The position numbers were made by a program, and so were the translations under genes. Under the pieces are notes generated by a model that saw nothing but the letters and a program-made list of their open reading frames with translations, had not been told where the DNA came from and ran no database searches. Below, in pieces: positions 23,761 to 32,888 of a stretch of 64,000 bases of DNA. The stretch comes from Gammaproteobacteria bacterium (GTDB lineage Bacteria > Pseudomonadota > Gammaproteobacteria > Steroidobacterales > Woeseiaceae): positions 209,631-273,630 of the forward strand of contig JAOTYE010000003.1 in the NCBI GenBank assembly GCA_029862045.1, given 5' to 3'. Position 1 is the stretch's first letter, and the number at the start of each line of letters is the position of its first letter.

Positions 23761-25194
23761 ATGAAATCCAGAATCAGACATGCTGTGGCCTTGCTGTCGG
23801 CATTCAGCCTGTTTGCGCTCAGTGGTGCTGCAATGGCGACCAACGGCTATTTCACGCACGGCGTAGGCACGGAGTCCAAAGGCATGGCTGGCACCGGTGT
23901 CGGCTCCAATGCAGCCAATGGGCCTATCATTGTTGCGTCAAACCCGGCGCTCGGCGTTTTCGCCGACGATAGCTGGGAGGTCGGATTGAGCGCGTTCAGT
24001 CCGATGCGTAGCTACAAGGCGACATCAGGTATTGCCCTCGGTAACGGTGGTGCGTTTACGATCGGCGACGGCAGCTTCGACAGCAGCAGCGAGTGGTTCC
24101 CGATTCCGTACGTCGCCAAGAACTGGCGAGTGGGTGGCGACAACGCTCTGACGCTCGTATTCTATGGCCGTGGTGGCATGAATACCGATTGGGACAACTC
24201 GGACGCCACAGCGCTTTTCGATCCCGATGGGGTGGGTCCGGCTCCTGTAGACGAGTTTCCGGGTCCTTTCGGCGCTGGCGATGCCGGTGTCGATCTTTCA
24301 CAGGCATTTCTCGCGATCAATTATTCGGGCAAAGCGGGTGATAACTTTGCCTGGGGCATCGGCCCGATTTTTGCAGTGCAGATGTTCGAAGCCAAGGGTG
24401 TGGGCAGCTACGAGCCGTACACCAAGACTTTCAACGACTGTTTTTTCTTTCAGGCCCCCGGGAGCTGCGATCCGACCCCAACCTCGCTTACTAACAACGG
24501 CCACGATAGCTCAACCGGCTTTGGAGCGGCGGCCGGCATCTGGTGGGCGATGAGTAACTCTGTAAGCGCCGGTATTTCCTACCAGTCGAAGATGTCAATG
24601 AGCGAGTTTGATGACTATGCGGATCTTTTCGCCGAGGACGGCGGATTCGATATTCCGGCGAGCACGAAATTCGGCATCTCGTTCAAGGGCAGCAATGATG
24701 TCCGCGTCAACCTGGACATCGAACACACGCAGTTCAATGACGTTGCGTCCGTTGGCAATCCGATGGGTAACCTATTCAGTTGCCCCTACGCCGTGTTCGC
24801 CTTTACGGGAAGTATCCCTGCCGCCCAGGCAGCGGATCCCGAATTGTGCCTCGGCGGCAAGCGCGGCGGCGGCTTTGGCTGGGACGACATGACGACGTAT
24901 AAGTTAGGAGTCGAATGGACTCCAAGTGAAACGATGAGATACCGGTTTGGCTACAGCTACGGTGAACAACCAATTCAGGAGGCGGACATTACGTTCAATA
25001 TTCTCGCGCCTGGCGTCATGGAACAGCACATTACGTTTGGTCTGACCAAGATCAAACCGAATGGTGGGGCATGGAACTTCTCCCTGATGTATGCGCCGTC
25101 CAAGTCGATCGAGGCGGTCAACCCGTTTGACCCGACGCAAACTATCGAACTGGAGATGAAGCAACTCGAGCTCGAGGTTTCCTATCTCTGGTAA
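23761..25194 (+). CDS. FadL/OmpP1/TodX-type outer-membrane transporter
   Basis: The 477-aa product has a cleavable signal peptide (cut after AMA, residue about 27) and a mature N-terminus TNGYFTHGVGTESKGMAGTGVG, the FadL hatch. NAANGPIIVASNPAL follows, then a beta-rich barrel ending in aromatic YLW. FadL-type barrels let hydrophobic molecules cross the outer membrane. A cysteine pair near C239/C246 (NDCFFFQAPGSC) would sit in an extracellular loop. With an AAGGAG site overlapping the arsR-type stop, it is clearly in the sulfur operon, so uptake of an apolar sulfur compound is a reasonable guess. Confidence 0.87.
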   Translation: MKSRIRHAVALLSAFSLFALSGAAMATNGYFTHGVGTESKGMAGTGVGSNAANGPIIVASNPALGVFADDSWEVGLSAFSPMRSYKATSGIALGNGGAFTIGDGSFDSSSEWFPIPYVAKNWRVGGDNALTLVFYGRGGMNTDWDNSDATALFDPDGVGPAPVDEFPGPFGAGDAGVDLSQAFLAINYSGKAGDNFAWGIGPIFAVQMFEAKGVGSYEPYTKTFNDCFFFQAPGSCDPTPTSLTNNGHDSSTGFGAAAGIWWAMSNSVSAGISYQSKMSMSEFDDYADLFAEDGGFDIPASTKFGISFKGSNDVRVNLDIEHTQFNDVASVGNPMGNLFSCPYAVFAFTGSIPAAQAADPELCLGGKRGGGFGWDDMTTYKLGVEWTPSETMRYRFGYSYGEQPIQEADITFNILAPGVMEQHITFGLTKIKPNGGAWNFSLMYAPSKSIEAVNPFDPTQTIELEMKQLELEVSYLW

Positions 25195-25211
25195 ACGTCA
25201 GTGCCCCAATC

Positions 25212-26231
25212 ATGAAAAACATTGTTGTAGTCGCGTTGCTGACACTCGCATTCTGGGTGCCGGCAACGCTTGCCGATGACAGCATCGGTATTTTCGAAAC
25301 CGTTCTTGAATCGTCGGTCTCGTTTTCTGAAACGAATGCTGCACTTGAGCCGGCAATAAGGGCGTCCGGTCTGACATTGCATGCCTCGCATGTTGTGCGT
25401 GTGCCGGATGACAAGCATCAGGCCAGGATCTATGTCCTGACAGCTCCATCCTATGTCGAGGCAGCAGCGGCCGAGTCGCCGCGAACCATTTCTGCGCAGA
25501 TTCTGCGGATCGCGGTCTTTACGTCGGGAGAGGAACAGAAGACCCTCGTCAACATGGCGAACCCGGTCGCTCATGCGATGGTGTATTACGCCGATTCGTC
25601 AAACTACGATGCATTGATCGCTGCTGCGAACGATGCGGCTGAGAAAATCCGCCAGCTGGTCAAGGCTGTGCCGGGCGAAGCGGTCAGTCGGCAGACCGAA
25701 CCGATGCGAAGCGAAAAGCACTATCGCAAATTCAAAGGCGATGGGCCCGCCAGGATGATGGCGAAATTCAGAACCTGGAAGAAGAGCCAGCTACCGATCA
25801 AGATGGGCACTGCCGTTACCTTTCCTGCAATGGTTGACCATGTCGCCTCGGCACTGGAAAGTGGCACGATTGCCGACGCTTCGGAAGCAGAAGGCTGGGA
25901 GGTAATCGCGCGGATTCAGCTGCGGGATGATGCGGTGTACTTCGGGCTCACGAACCCGTTTATTGAAGACAAGATGATCCGCATCAATTCGCGTTTTCGA
26001 AATGATGCAAAGAGTGACAAATCGCCATTTCCGGGCGTGGATCACATGGCGGCCCTGCCGACCGAAGTACTGGTCGTCGATGACGGCTTCGAGACCCTGG
26101 TCTTGCATTACGGCCAGATGTGGCGAATGCAGCTGTACTTCTGGGATTCCGGGTATCGCGCATTTACGGCGAATGTCGGCGTGCCGGGAGATATTGTCAA
26201 TTCGATCGAAAGTGCCGTTCAGGCGAAATAA
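25212..26231 (+). CDS. Secreted protein of unknown function next to the sulfur locus
   Basis: The 339-aa protein has a clear signal peptide (MKNIVVVALLTLAFWVPATLA). The N-terminal half (residues 25-160) is beta/alpha and resembles DUF302-type domains only weakly. The second half contains long mixed segments without motifs and no cysteine is seen. The gene follows the FadL-type gene by 17 bp and probably closes the operon. A periplasmic role paired with the porin is possible, but nothing in the sequence proves it. Confidence 0.75.
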   Translation: MKNIVVVALLTLAFWVPATLADDSIGIFETVLESSVSFSETNAALEPAIRASGLTLHASHVVRVPDDKHQARIYVLTAPSYVEAAAAESPRTISAQILRIAVFTSGEEQKTLVNMANPVAHAMVYYADSSNYDALIAAANDAAEKIRQLVKAVPGEAVSRQTEPMRSEKHYRKFKGDGPARMMAKFRTWKKSQLPIKMGTAVTFPAMVDHVASALESGTIADASEAEGWEVIARIQLRDDAVYFGLTNPFIEDKMIRINSRFRNDAKSDKSPFPGVDHMAALPTEVLVVDDGFETLVLHYGQMWRMQLYFWDSGYRAFTANVGVPGDIVNSIESAVQAK

Positions 26232-26273
26232 CACGATACAATCTGGCAATGTTTTCCGGTCCATTGCCCGCCT

Positions 26274-28010
26274 ATGAGCAAAGCCAAGCTTAGTCCTGCC
26301 TATCTCAGGCAGCAGATCGTCGGCGTCGATTCAACGTTTGAGACACCATTCGGCGAGCGCCTGATGGTCTATTGCGACTACACGGCATCCGGGCGCTGTC
26401 TGCGCTTCGTTGAGTCCTATCTGCAAGGTCTGCAGCGCGTATACGCAAACACGCATACCGAAGACGACATCACGGGTCGCAGCATGAGTCAGCTGCTGCA
26501 CGAAGCCGAAGAGGCGATTAAAAAGTCGGTCAATGCCGGACCGGGCGGCCGAATCATCGCTTGCGGTACCGGCGCAACAGGCGCTATCGACAAGTTGCAG
26601 CAGATTGCAGGTGTGGCACTGCCACCGGCGACACGTCAGAATATCGACCGCATACTGGATGCATCCGGCTGCGGGCTTGACAGCAAGTCTTTCGAAAAAC
26701 TCCTTGGTGATCAGCAACCGGTTGTATTCATCGGGCCGTATGAGCATCACTCCAACGAGATTTCGTGGCGGCAGTCGTTGGCTACAACGGTCGAGGTTCG
26801 CCTCGAAGCCGATGGCAATATCGATCTGACCCACCTCGAAGACCTGCTGCAGATGCCGGAGTACCAGGGTCGCTTGCGTATTGGCTCATTTTCGGCGGCC
26901 TCGAACGTTACTGGAATTCGTTCCGACGTGCCGAAGATAGCGAGTTTGCTGCACAAGTATGGTGCGATGGCGTGTTTTGACTACGCCGCGTGTGCGCCGT
27001 ATGTCGAAATCGATATGAATCCCGCACCGGTCGACGGTATTGACGCATCGATCGACGCAATATTTATTTCGCCACACAAGTTTCTTGGCGGTCCGGGTTC
27101 AAGTGGCGTGCTGGTCTTCAATGAGCGCATCTACCATCGTGAACTGCCGCCGAGCGTTAGTGCCGGCGGCACAGTCGATTACGTCGGACCGATGGAACAG
27201 GACTATATCAGCCGAATCGAGGAGAGGGAGAAGGCTGGTACGCCAGGCGTGCTGCAGACATTGAAAGCCGCGCTGGTTTTCGAGATCAAGGACAGAGTTG
27301 GCGTCGACGTCATTAATGAGAGAGAGCATGAGCTGACTCACCGCGCGCTGACGAGTTGGGGCGACGATGACAACATCGAAATTCTGGGCAATCCGGATGC
27401 GGGGCAGCGAGTTGGCATCATGTCATTCAACATCAGGGACGACAGCGGCAATTACCTGCATCATAAATTCGTAACTGCCCTGCTCAACGATCTGTTCGGC
27501 ATTCAGTCACGGGCAGGTTGTTCCTGCGCAGGCCCCTACGGGCACCGGCTGTTAAATATCGATCTGGCGACGTCCGAGCGCTACCGCAATGTCGTGCAGG
27601 AGGGCCACTGCGGCATGAAACCTGGTTGGTGTCGCGTTGGACTGCACTGGGTCATGGACGATGCCGAGGCGGATTTTGTCATAGCGGCAGTACACTTTGT
27701 TGCCAGGCACGGGCATCGCTTCCTGAGTCTCTACAACTTTGATTTGTGCACCGGAACCTGGTCGCACAAGCAGGAACGGAGCAACTTGCACCAATTCGAT
27801 CTGGATACAGCGTTGGGCGACGACAAAGGCAAGCCCGCGACATTGTCATTGCCTTTGCGCAAACAACTGTACAACCATTATATGACCGAAGCGCAGCGTT
27901 GGGTCGAACACCTCAAAGAAGAAGGGCCCGAAGCGAACGAGACGCTCGAGGGGGAGCTCGGAGAGCTGCAGTTCTTCGCACTGCCGGCAAACGCGACGCC
28001 GAAGCATTAG
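26274..28010 (+). CDS. Long class-V aminotransferase / cysteine-desulfurase-like PLP enzyme
   Basis: The 578-aa protein is a fold-type I PLP enzyme of class V. K269 in SPHKFLGGPGSSG is the Schiff-base lysine, and H158/H159 and D236 are in the usual cofactor positions. C416 and C418 in SRAGCSCAGPYG occupy the mobile loop that carries the persulfide cysteine in SufS/NifS desulfurases. The protein is about 170 residues longer than those enzymes, with an extra C-terminal region rich in acidic residues. Position downstream of the sHdr genes makes a desulfurase-like role attractive. It converges with the DsrK-like gene. Confidence 0.82.
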   Translation: MSKAKLSPAYLRQQIVGVDSTFETPFGERLMVYCDYTASGRCLRFVESYLQGLQRVYANTHTEDDITGRSMSQLLHEAEEAIKKSVNAGPGGRIIACGTGATGAIDKLQQIAGVALPPATRQNIDRILDASGCGLDSKSFEKLLGDQQPVVFIGPYEHHSNEISWRQSLATTVEVRLEADGNIDLTHLEDLLQMPEYQGRLRIGSFSAASNVTGIRSDVPKIASLLHKYGAMACFDYAACAPYVEIDMNPAPVDGIDASIDAIFISPHKFLGGPGSSGVLVFNERIYHRELPPSVSAGGTVDYVGPMEQDYISRIEEREKAGTPGVLQTLKAALVFEIKDRVGVDVINEREHELTHRALTSWGDDDNIEILGNPDAGQRVGIMSFNIRDDSGNYLHHKFVTALLNDLFGIQSRAGCSCAGPYGHRLLNIDLATSERYRNVVQEGHCGMKPGWCRVGLHWVMDDAEADFVIAAVHFVARHGHRFLSLYNFDLCTGTWSHKQERSNLHQFDLDTALGDDKGKPATLSLPLRKQLYNHYMTEAQRWVEHLKEEGPEANETLEGELGELQFFALPANATPKH

Positions 28011-28052
28011 CGCTTCGCAGGAGCCCGTCCCGGTGGTCGCGTTTCTACAGGA

Positions 28053-29405
28053 CTATTCGATGATATTGTCGGCGACCAGCTCCAGCAGACTTTCCATGTT
28101 CTTGTCCCAATGGAAGTGCTCTTTCGCGTCGTTGTAGCTCTGCCTGCAGTTCGAGCAGGTTGAGAGCACAGTGTCGGCACCGCTTGCTTCGACTTGTTCC
28201 ATCTTAAGTTCGAAGACCTTATAGCGTAGCTTGTCGGCGCGGTGAATCGTTACAACGCCGCCGCCGCCGCCGCAACACCAGTTGAAGTCGCCTGTCGGTG
28301 CCATTTCCTTGAGGTCTACGCCAAGCGCGTCCATCACGATGCGTGGCGCCTCAGTTGCACCACCGCGCCTGGCTACCTGACAGGGATCGTGGAACGTCAC
28401 GGTCTGATCGACCTTTTTGACCTTGAGTCGGCCGGAGCTGATGACATCCGCGAGGAACTCTGAAATATGCTGCACCTTGAACGGCAGCGGCTTGCCGTAC
28501 ATGGCCGCACCCTGCCAGCGCAGCGCACCATAGGCATGGCCGCACTCCGGTAGAACAACGAGCTTCGCGCCGCAATTGATTGCCGCGTTGATCAGTTTCA
28601 TCGTCGCGGCTTTTTGCCATTCGGCGTTGCCGGCCATCATGCCGAAGTTTGTCGCTTCGTAGCCTTCGGTACGGAACGTCCAGCTCTCGCCCAACGCATT
28701 CAGAACCCGGGCGGTCGCACCGATCGAGTTCGGATATTTCATGATTTCGATCGAAGACATCGAAACCAGAATATCGGCTTGTTCCTTGTCGACATTAACG
28801 TCCGTCTCGAATTCGTCGGCCATCCACTCGGCACGATCGGCGAACACCTCAGCGGTAGCACCCAGTGGGCTGCCTTCGTCCTTCGCGCGCTGAGCAACTT
28901 CGTGCAGTTCATCCGGAATCAATCCTGCCTTGAACATGCCGTGTCGCGCCTGGCCGACCAGGGTTGCAATATCGATGCCCATCGGGCAAATCAGGGAACA
29001 GCGTCCGCACATCGTGCAGGAGTCATAGATCAGCTCCTGCCATTCGCCGAGTTGTTCGACCGTGATTTCGCGTTTCAGGCCGAACAATCGGTAAAAGAAA
29101 CCGAACGGGCTGACTTCGCGTTTGTAGGCCTGCTTGAAAATCTCCAGCTTCCAGATCGGCGTGTACTTCGGGTCCTCGGTCTGTACGTAATAGTGGCAGG
29201 CCTCGGCGCACTGGCCGCAATGAACGCAGGCTTCCATATAAGTCGCCGTCGTGCGATTCATGTTCTTGGCGAAATTGGCCATCGCGCGCCGCAGGCGCTC
29301 GTTTTCTTCGACATCTCCTTGCGTATCGTGACGGGGATGCGGGTCTTTGACAGTCAGTCGCTGTTCGTGCGTCTCCAGGGGATATTTTTCCGTTATCTTG
29401 CTCAT
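28053..29405 (-). CDS. DsrK/HdrD-like iron-sulfur protein
   Basis: The 450-aa cytoplasmic protein has two [4Fe-4S] motifs (C60/63/66/70 and C130/133/136/140). A C-terminal HdrD-type CCG region follows (HDPCQVARR, NWCCGGGGGV, STCSNC). This is the architecture of DsrK and of HdrD, which use a non-cubane cluster to reduce or oxidise a disulfide. The start overlaps the stop of the membrane subunit gene by 4 bp. Together they would form a quinone-linked thiol/disulfide oxidoreductase at the membrane; near sHdr it may return electrons to the quinone pool. Confidence 0.88.
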   Translation of the reverse strand: MSKITEKYPLETHEQRLTVKDPHPRHDTQGDVEENERLRRAMANFAKNMNRTTATYMEACVHCGQCAEACHYYVQTEDPKYTPIWKLEIFKQAYKREVSPFGFFYRLFGLKREITVEQLGEWQELIYDSCTMCGRCSLICPMGIDIATLVGQARHGMFKAGLIPDELHEVAQRAKDEGSPLGATAEVFADRAEWMADEFETDVNVDKEQADILVSMSSIEIMKYPNSIGATARVLNALGESWTFRTEGYEATNFGMMAGNAEWQKAATMKLINAAINCGAKLVVLPECGHAYGALRWQGAAMYGKPLPFKVQHISEFLADVISSGRLKVKKVDQTVTFHDPCQVARRGGATEAPRIVMDALGVDLKEMAPTGDFNWCCGGGGGVVTIHRADKLRYKVFELKMEQVEASGADTVLSTCSNCRQSYNDAKEHFHWDKNMESLLELVADNIIE

Positions 29406-30055
29406 ACCCTGGCTCCCCTGCGAGTAAAGGTGACGCCGGTCGTATAGCGTGAGCCGAACACAATGATCGAATGCATCAGCTTGCCGAACGGGAACCAGAT
29501 CAGGAATACGTCGAAACTCAGGATGTGCAGTGCCAGCAGAGTCTCGTAGCGGGCGCCTACGTGGGCAACGGCAAGAAGGCCGGTGATCACAGGCAATGTA
29601 GTAACCAACCAGGAGAAGTAGTCGTCAAAATTCGACAGCATCTTGAGCACCGGATGCTGCAGGCGACGACCGAGACCGATCAACAGTGCGGCCAGCGTGA
29701 GCGCCGCAGCGACGTGTATGACGATGCTGGGCAGCGGCGCCCATTCGAGACCGGAGAAACTCTCGATGAACAGGATGTGTGGTGCGCCGCCGAGTATGAC
29801 GGTGGCCAGCCCGACATGCATGGTGTACGCAATGATCGTGCCGTTACGCGTTCTCTCGCGGAATGGTTCGTGGTGCAGGAATCGCGAGAAGATCGTTTTG
29901 ATTCCACCACGCACCTCACCGCCCTGGCGGGCCTCGGAAAGATCCGTTTTCTTCAGTGTCAGGAAGAGGTGAACCAGGCGCCAGAGCAGTCCGACGACGA
30001 ATATCGTCACGGCCAGTTGCAGTCCCGGGCCGCGCGCAAAGTCGAGGAGTTCCAT
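29402..30055 (-). CDS. DsrM/NarI-like membrane cytochrome b subunit
   Basis: From ATG near 30055 the 217-aa product has about five transmembrane segments and several histidines in or beside them (NTERM LVHLFLTLKK, MHVGLATVILGG, VIHVAAALTLA, LLALHILSFDVF), as in the di-haem cytochrome b of nitrate reductase gamma and DsrM. A longer frame reaches 30211 from TTG but adds a non-hydrophobic stretch without a ribosome site. It should pass electrons between quinone and the DsrK-like subunit encoded immediately downstream. Confidence 0.85.
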   Translation of the reverse strand: MELLDFARGPGLQLAVTIFVVGLLWRLVHLFLTLKKTDLSEARQGGEVRGGIKTIFSRFLHHEPFRERTRNGTIIAYTMHVGLATVILGGAPHILFIESFSGLEWAPLPSIVIHVAAALTLAALLIGLGRRLQHPVLKMLSNFDDYFSWLVTTLPVITGLLAVAHVGARYETLLALHILSFDVFLIWFPFGKLMHSIIVFGSRYTTGVTFTRRGARV

Positions 30056-30263
30056 CGAAAAAGTCCCCAGTTTTGATTGGTGACAAGATGCTCGCGCACG
30101 CAAGCATCCGAGCGCCAAGTATCGTTGCGGAGGCATGATTTTTGGATAAGGGGAATTGCCTATCCCTTGTGCAGTAAGGTATAGAACGAGACGGAATATC
30201 GGTATAGCCAATCAGCCTTGGGGCACTGTTGTGTGCGCTCGTCAGGCCTATAGACTTCGGCTA

Positions 30264-31319
30264 ATGAGCGCTCAGACATACAAGAAGCCACCAGAGCCGC
30301 ATGACGACCCGGTGAATGATTCGGTCGCTGAAGTCACCATGCTGCAGCCGGGTCGGCAGGCCGACAATCGCGACGTGCCTGGTCCACACCTGCGGGTTTA
30401 CGACAGCATTATTGATCTTGCCCCGAACCCGGATAATCCGACACCGATGGTCCGGCTTAGCGCGCGCTCCAACCCTCATTCTGACTACGAGGTCTTGCTG
30501 AAACTCGAAGGCATGAACCCGTTCGGTTCCATCAAGGACCGCACCGCACTTTTCATGCTCAGAGGCCTGCACCTCAAAGCCGACCAGGCGCTGGTGGAGC
30601 CGTCCGCGGGTAACACGGGTATCGCTTTGGCTGCTATGGCTAACGCGCGGAACACGCCAATCGAAATCGCTGTACCTGATGGTACGCCGGAAGAGAAAAA
30701 AGCACTGTTGCGCTTTCTGGGCGTCGAGTTGATCGAAGTAGAAGACGAACTTTGCCCGTTGTTCCCAACCGAAGGTGCGCGCGGCGTCGTCAAGAGCATG
30801 GTGGAAAGCGAGGCATACGGTGGCAAGTACGTCAGTCCGAACCAGTACGAAAGCGAGCTCAATGTTGAGGCACATTACCGTACGACCGGACCGGAAATCT
30901 GGAAACAGACAAACGGCGAAATTGACTATTTCTTTGCCGGCATCGGTACGGGCGGCACGATCAGTGGCGTGGGACGCTTTCTCAAAGAACAGAAACCTGA
31001 CATCAGGATTATCGGTGTCGAACCGGCCAGTCGTCACCATCAACTGTCGGGCCTGAAGCGCATCACCGGGCTGCCGGATGAGCACTACCCGAAAATACTC
31101 GATCCCGATTTGCTCGATGACCTGATTTCAGTCAGCGACGAGGAAGCTTACACAGCCGGTATCGAGCTTGCGCGAACGGAAGGCATCATGGTCGGCCCGA
31201 CTACTGGCGCATTGCTGGCCGCGGCTCTGCGGGCAGATACGCCGAAGACTGGAAAGGCCGTGTTGATTTCGGCTGACAATGCTGCGAAGTATGCCAGCGC
31301 GTATGCAAAATACCTCTGA
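30264..31319 (+). CDS. Cysteine synthase family PLP enzyme (CysM/CysK-like)
   Basis: The 351-aa protein is a beta-family PLP enzyme. K91 in NPFGSIKDRTA is the cofactor lysine, PSAGNTGIALA binds substrate and GTGGTISGVGR binds the PLP phosphate. It would make cysteine (or S-sulfocysteine) from an activated serine and sulfide or thiosulfate. About 40 extra residues precede the catalytic fold. ATG 30264 is preferred to upstream starts, which lack family sequence. The divergent neighbour is the DsrM-like gene. Cystathionine beta-synthase activity cannot be excluded, but a CBS regulatory domain is absent. Confidence 0.85.
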   Translation: MSAQTYKKPPEPHDDPVNDSVAEVTMLQPGRQADNRDVPGPHLRVYDSIIDLAPNPDNPTPMVRLSARSNPHSDYEVLLKLEGMNPFGSIKDRTALFMLRGLHLKADQALVEPSAGNTGIALAAMANARNTPIEIAVPDGTPEEKKALLRFLGVELIEVEDELCPLFPTEGARGVVKSMVESEAYGGKYVSPNQYESELNVEAHYRTTGPEIWKQTNGEIDYFFAGIGTGGTISGVGRFLKEQKPDIRIIGVEPASRHHQLSGLKRITGLPDEHYPKILDPDLLDDLISVSDEEAYTAGIELARTEGIMVGPTTGALLAAALRADTPKTGKAVLISADNAAKYASAYAKYL

Positions 31320-31336
31320 GCGCCGCGAATTCGCGT

Positions 31337-31864
31337 TTACATTTCAGCAATGAGTCGACCAAATTCGTCGACCTTATTCCAGTCCGTAAATTCTATCGTC
31401 GTCTGTGGGTCCGTCGGCCCCTTGGTTATCCACATGATGAGTCTGATCATCTGGCGGTCAATGAATGTGTAGCGCGGATAATCAATTTTTCCGGCGAACA
31501 CCGCGAGATTCTGCGGTTGCCAGGATATCTGCCTGAGAAATTTCTGCAGGTACGGATTGGTCTCTGGCTGATTCTTCTCCGGCTTTCGGGCCACGACATT
31601 CACCGAGAAAAAGGCGCTCGGCCTGGTCTCGAGAATCGATTGCTTGTCGCGAATGAAGTCATAGACCTGCTTCTGATGCTTGCCATAACGAATGCTGGCG
31701 CCAATCACGACTTTGTCGAAAGGCTCCAGATCGATATCGGGAGCATCGCTCATCCAGGTCAGGACCACCGACTGATGCTGGTCCTCGATCACCTGTTTTA
31801 ACCTTTCGCAGATGCTGCGCGTATGGCCGTCCGTTGTTGAGTAGATAATCAATATGTTCGCCAT
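31337..31864 (-). CDS. hemG: Flavodoxin-domain protein, HemG-like protoporphyrinogen oxidase
   Basis: The 175-aa protein starts MANILIIYSTTDGHT, the FMN-binding flavodoxin P-loop, and has VVIGASIRYGKH for the isoalloxazine edge. Length and the basic C-terminal TKGPTDPQTTIEFTDW correspond to menaquinone/ubiquinone-dependent HemG, which oxidises protoporphyrinogen IX to protoporphyrin IX in haem synthesis at the membrane. The internal ATG 31864 is chosen because the upstream extension has no family sequence. It converges with the cysteine-synthase-like gene. Confidence 0.85.
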   Translation of the reverse strand: MANILIIYSTTDGHTRSICERLKQVIEDQHQSVVLTWMSDAPDIDLEPFDKVVIGASIRYGKHQKQVYDFIRDKQSILETRPSAFFSVNVVARKPEKNQPETNPYLQKFLRQISWQPQNLAVFAGKIDYPRYTFIDRQMIRLIMWITKGPTDPQTTIEFTDWNKVDEFGRLIAEM

Positions 31865-31953
31865 GCGTGAAAGTATATCGGTAAATGCGGACAGACAGGA
31901 GACCCGCAATTTCTGAAACTGATATAAAGAGCGTATGTGGTTCGGAGGTCGCG

Positions 31954-32865
31954 ATGTCAGCGAACATATTCCATCACGCATTGATCGGTGCAATGCCGTT
32001 TGTGCCGCGACCGCTGATCTGGCGATTCTCCCGACGCTATATCGCCGGCACACACCTGCAAGATGCCTGTCAGGCAGTAGGGGAGATGAATGCGGCAGGT
32101 TGCTCGGGGACGATCGACGTCCTGGGCGAAGACAGCAGCAGTGAAGAACAGGTTCAAGCGGCCGTGGACCTGTACCTCGAGACGATCCACGAGATCCACG
32201 CCGCGTCGCTGAACTGCGGCATCTCCGTAAAGCTATCCGAGTTAGGGCTGCGCTTCGATGTCGAATGCTGTAAGGAGGCGATGCTCGTGCTTCTTTCAGC
32301 CGCCAGGGAGCGCGACCTGTTCGTCAGAATTGACATGGAGGACTCTAGTGTTACCTCCGTTACACTGGATATCTATCAGAATCTGAGAAACCAGTTCGAC
32401 AACGTCGGCATTGTCATTCAGTCATGCCTTCGCCGCAGCGAACAGGACATTGCCGAACTGTTGCGCGGTGGGCCAACCGACGTGCGGCTGTGTAAAGGCA
32501 TTTATATCGAACCGGAGGAAATCGCGTTTTGTGAGCCTGACGAGATTCGCGACTCGTTCAGCGAGTTATTGGAGCAGCTATTCGAGGGTGGTGCGAGACG
32601 GGTAGGCATCGCGACACACGACCCGATTCTTGTTGCACGTGCTGAAGAGTCGCTCAGCGAATTGGATGTGGGCAAAGAGCACTATGAATTCCAGATGTTG
32701 CTGGGCGTTGCCGGGACGCTCCGCAGGAAACTGGTAAAGAGAGGGCATGCGCTGCGCGTCTACGTGCCATTCGGTGAGCTTTGGTACGACTACTCAATCC
32801 GCCGACTGCGTGAGAACCCGCACATCGCGGGCCACATCGTCCGGAACCTGTTGAGTCGTGGCTAG
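31954..32865 (+). CDS. Monofunctional proline dehydrogenase
   Basis: The 303-aa enzyme has the PRODH barrel: ISVKLSELGLRFD, LFVRIDMEDSS, VRLCKGIYIEP, IATHDPILV, YEFQMLLGV and the C-terminal RVYVPFGELWYDYSIRRLRENP substrate helix region. It oxidises proline to pyrroline-5-carboxylate with FAD and passes electrons to quinone. The upstream frame is longer, but the conserved part and an AGGTCG-type site favour ATG 31954. The partner P5C dehydrogenase is not in the window. Confidence 0.93.
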   Translation: MSANIFHHALIGAMPFVPRPLIWRFSRRYIAGTHLQDACQAVGEMNAAGCSGTIDVLGEDSSSEEQVQAAVDLYLETIHEIHAASLNCGISVKLSELGLRFDVECCKEAMLVLLSAARERDLFVRIDMEDSSVTSVTLDIYQNLRNQFDNVGIVIQSCLRRSEQDIAELLRGGPTDVRLCKGIYIEPEEIAFCEPDEIRDSFSELLEQLFEGGARRVGIATHDPILVARAEESLSELDVGKEHYEFQMLLGVAGTLRRKLVKRGHALRVYVPFGELWYDYSIRRLRENPHIAGHIVRNLLSRG

Positions 32866-32888
32866 GCCGAGGCCATCAGTGTGCTGAT

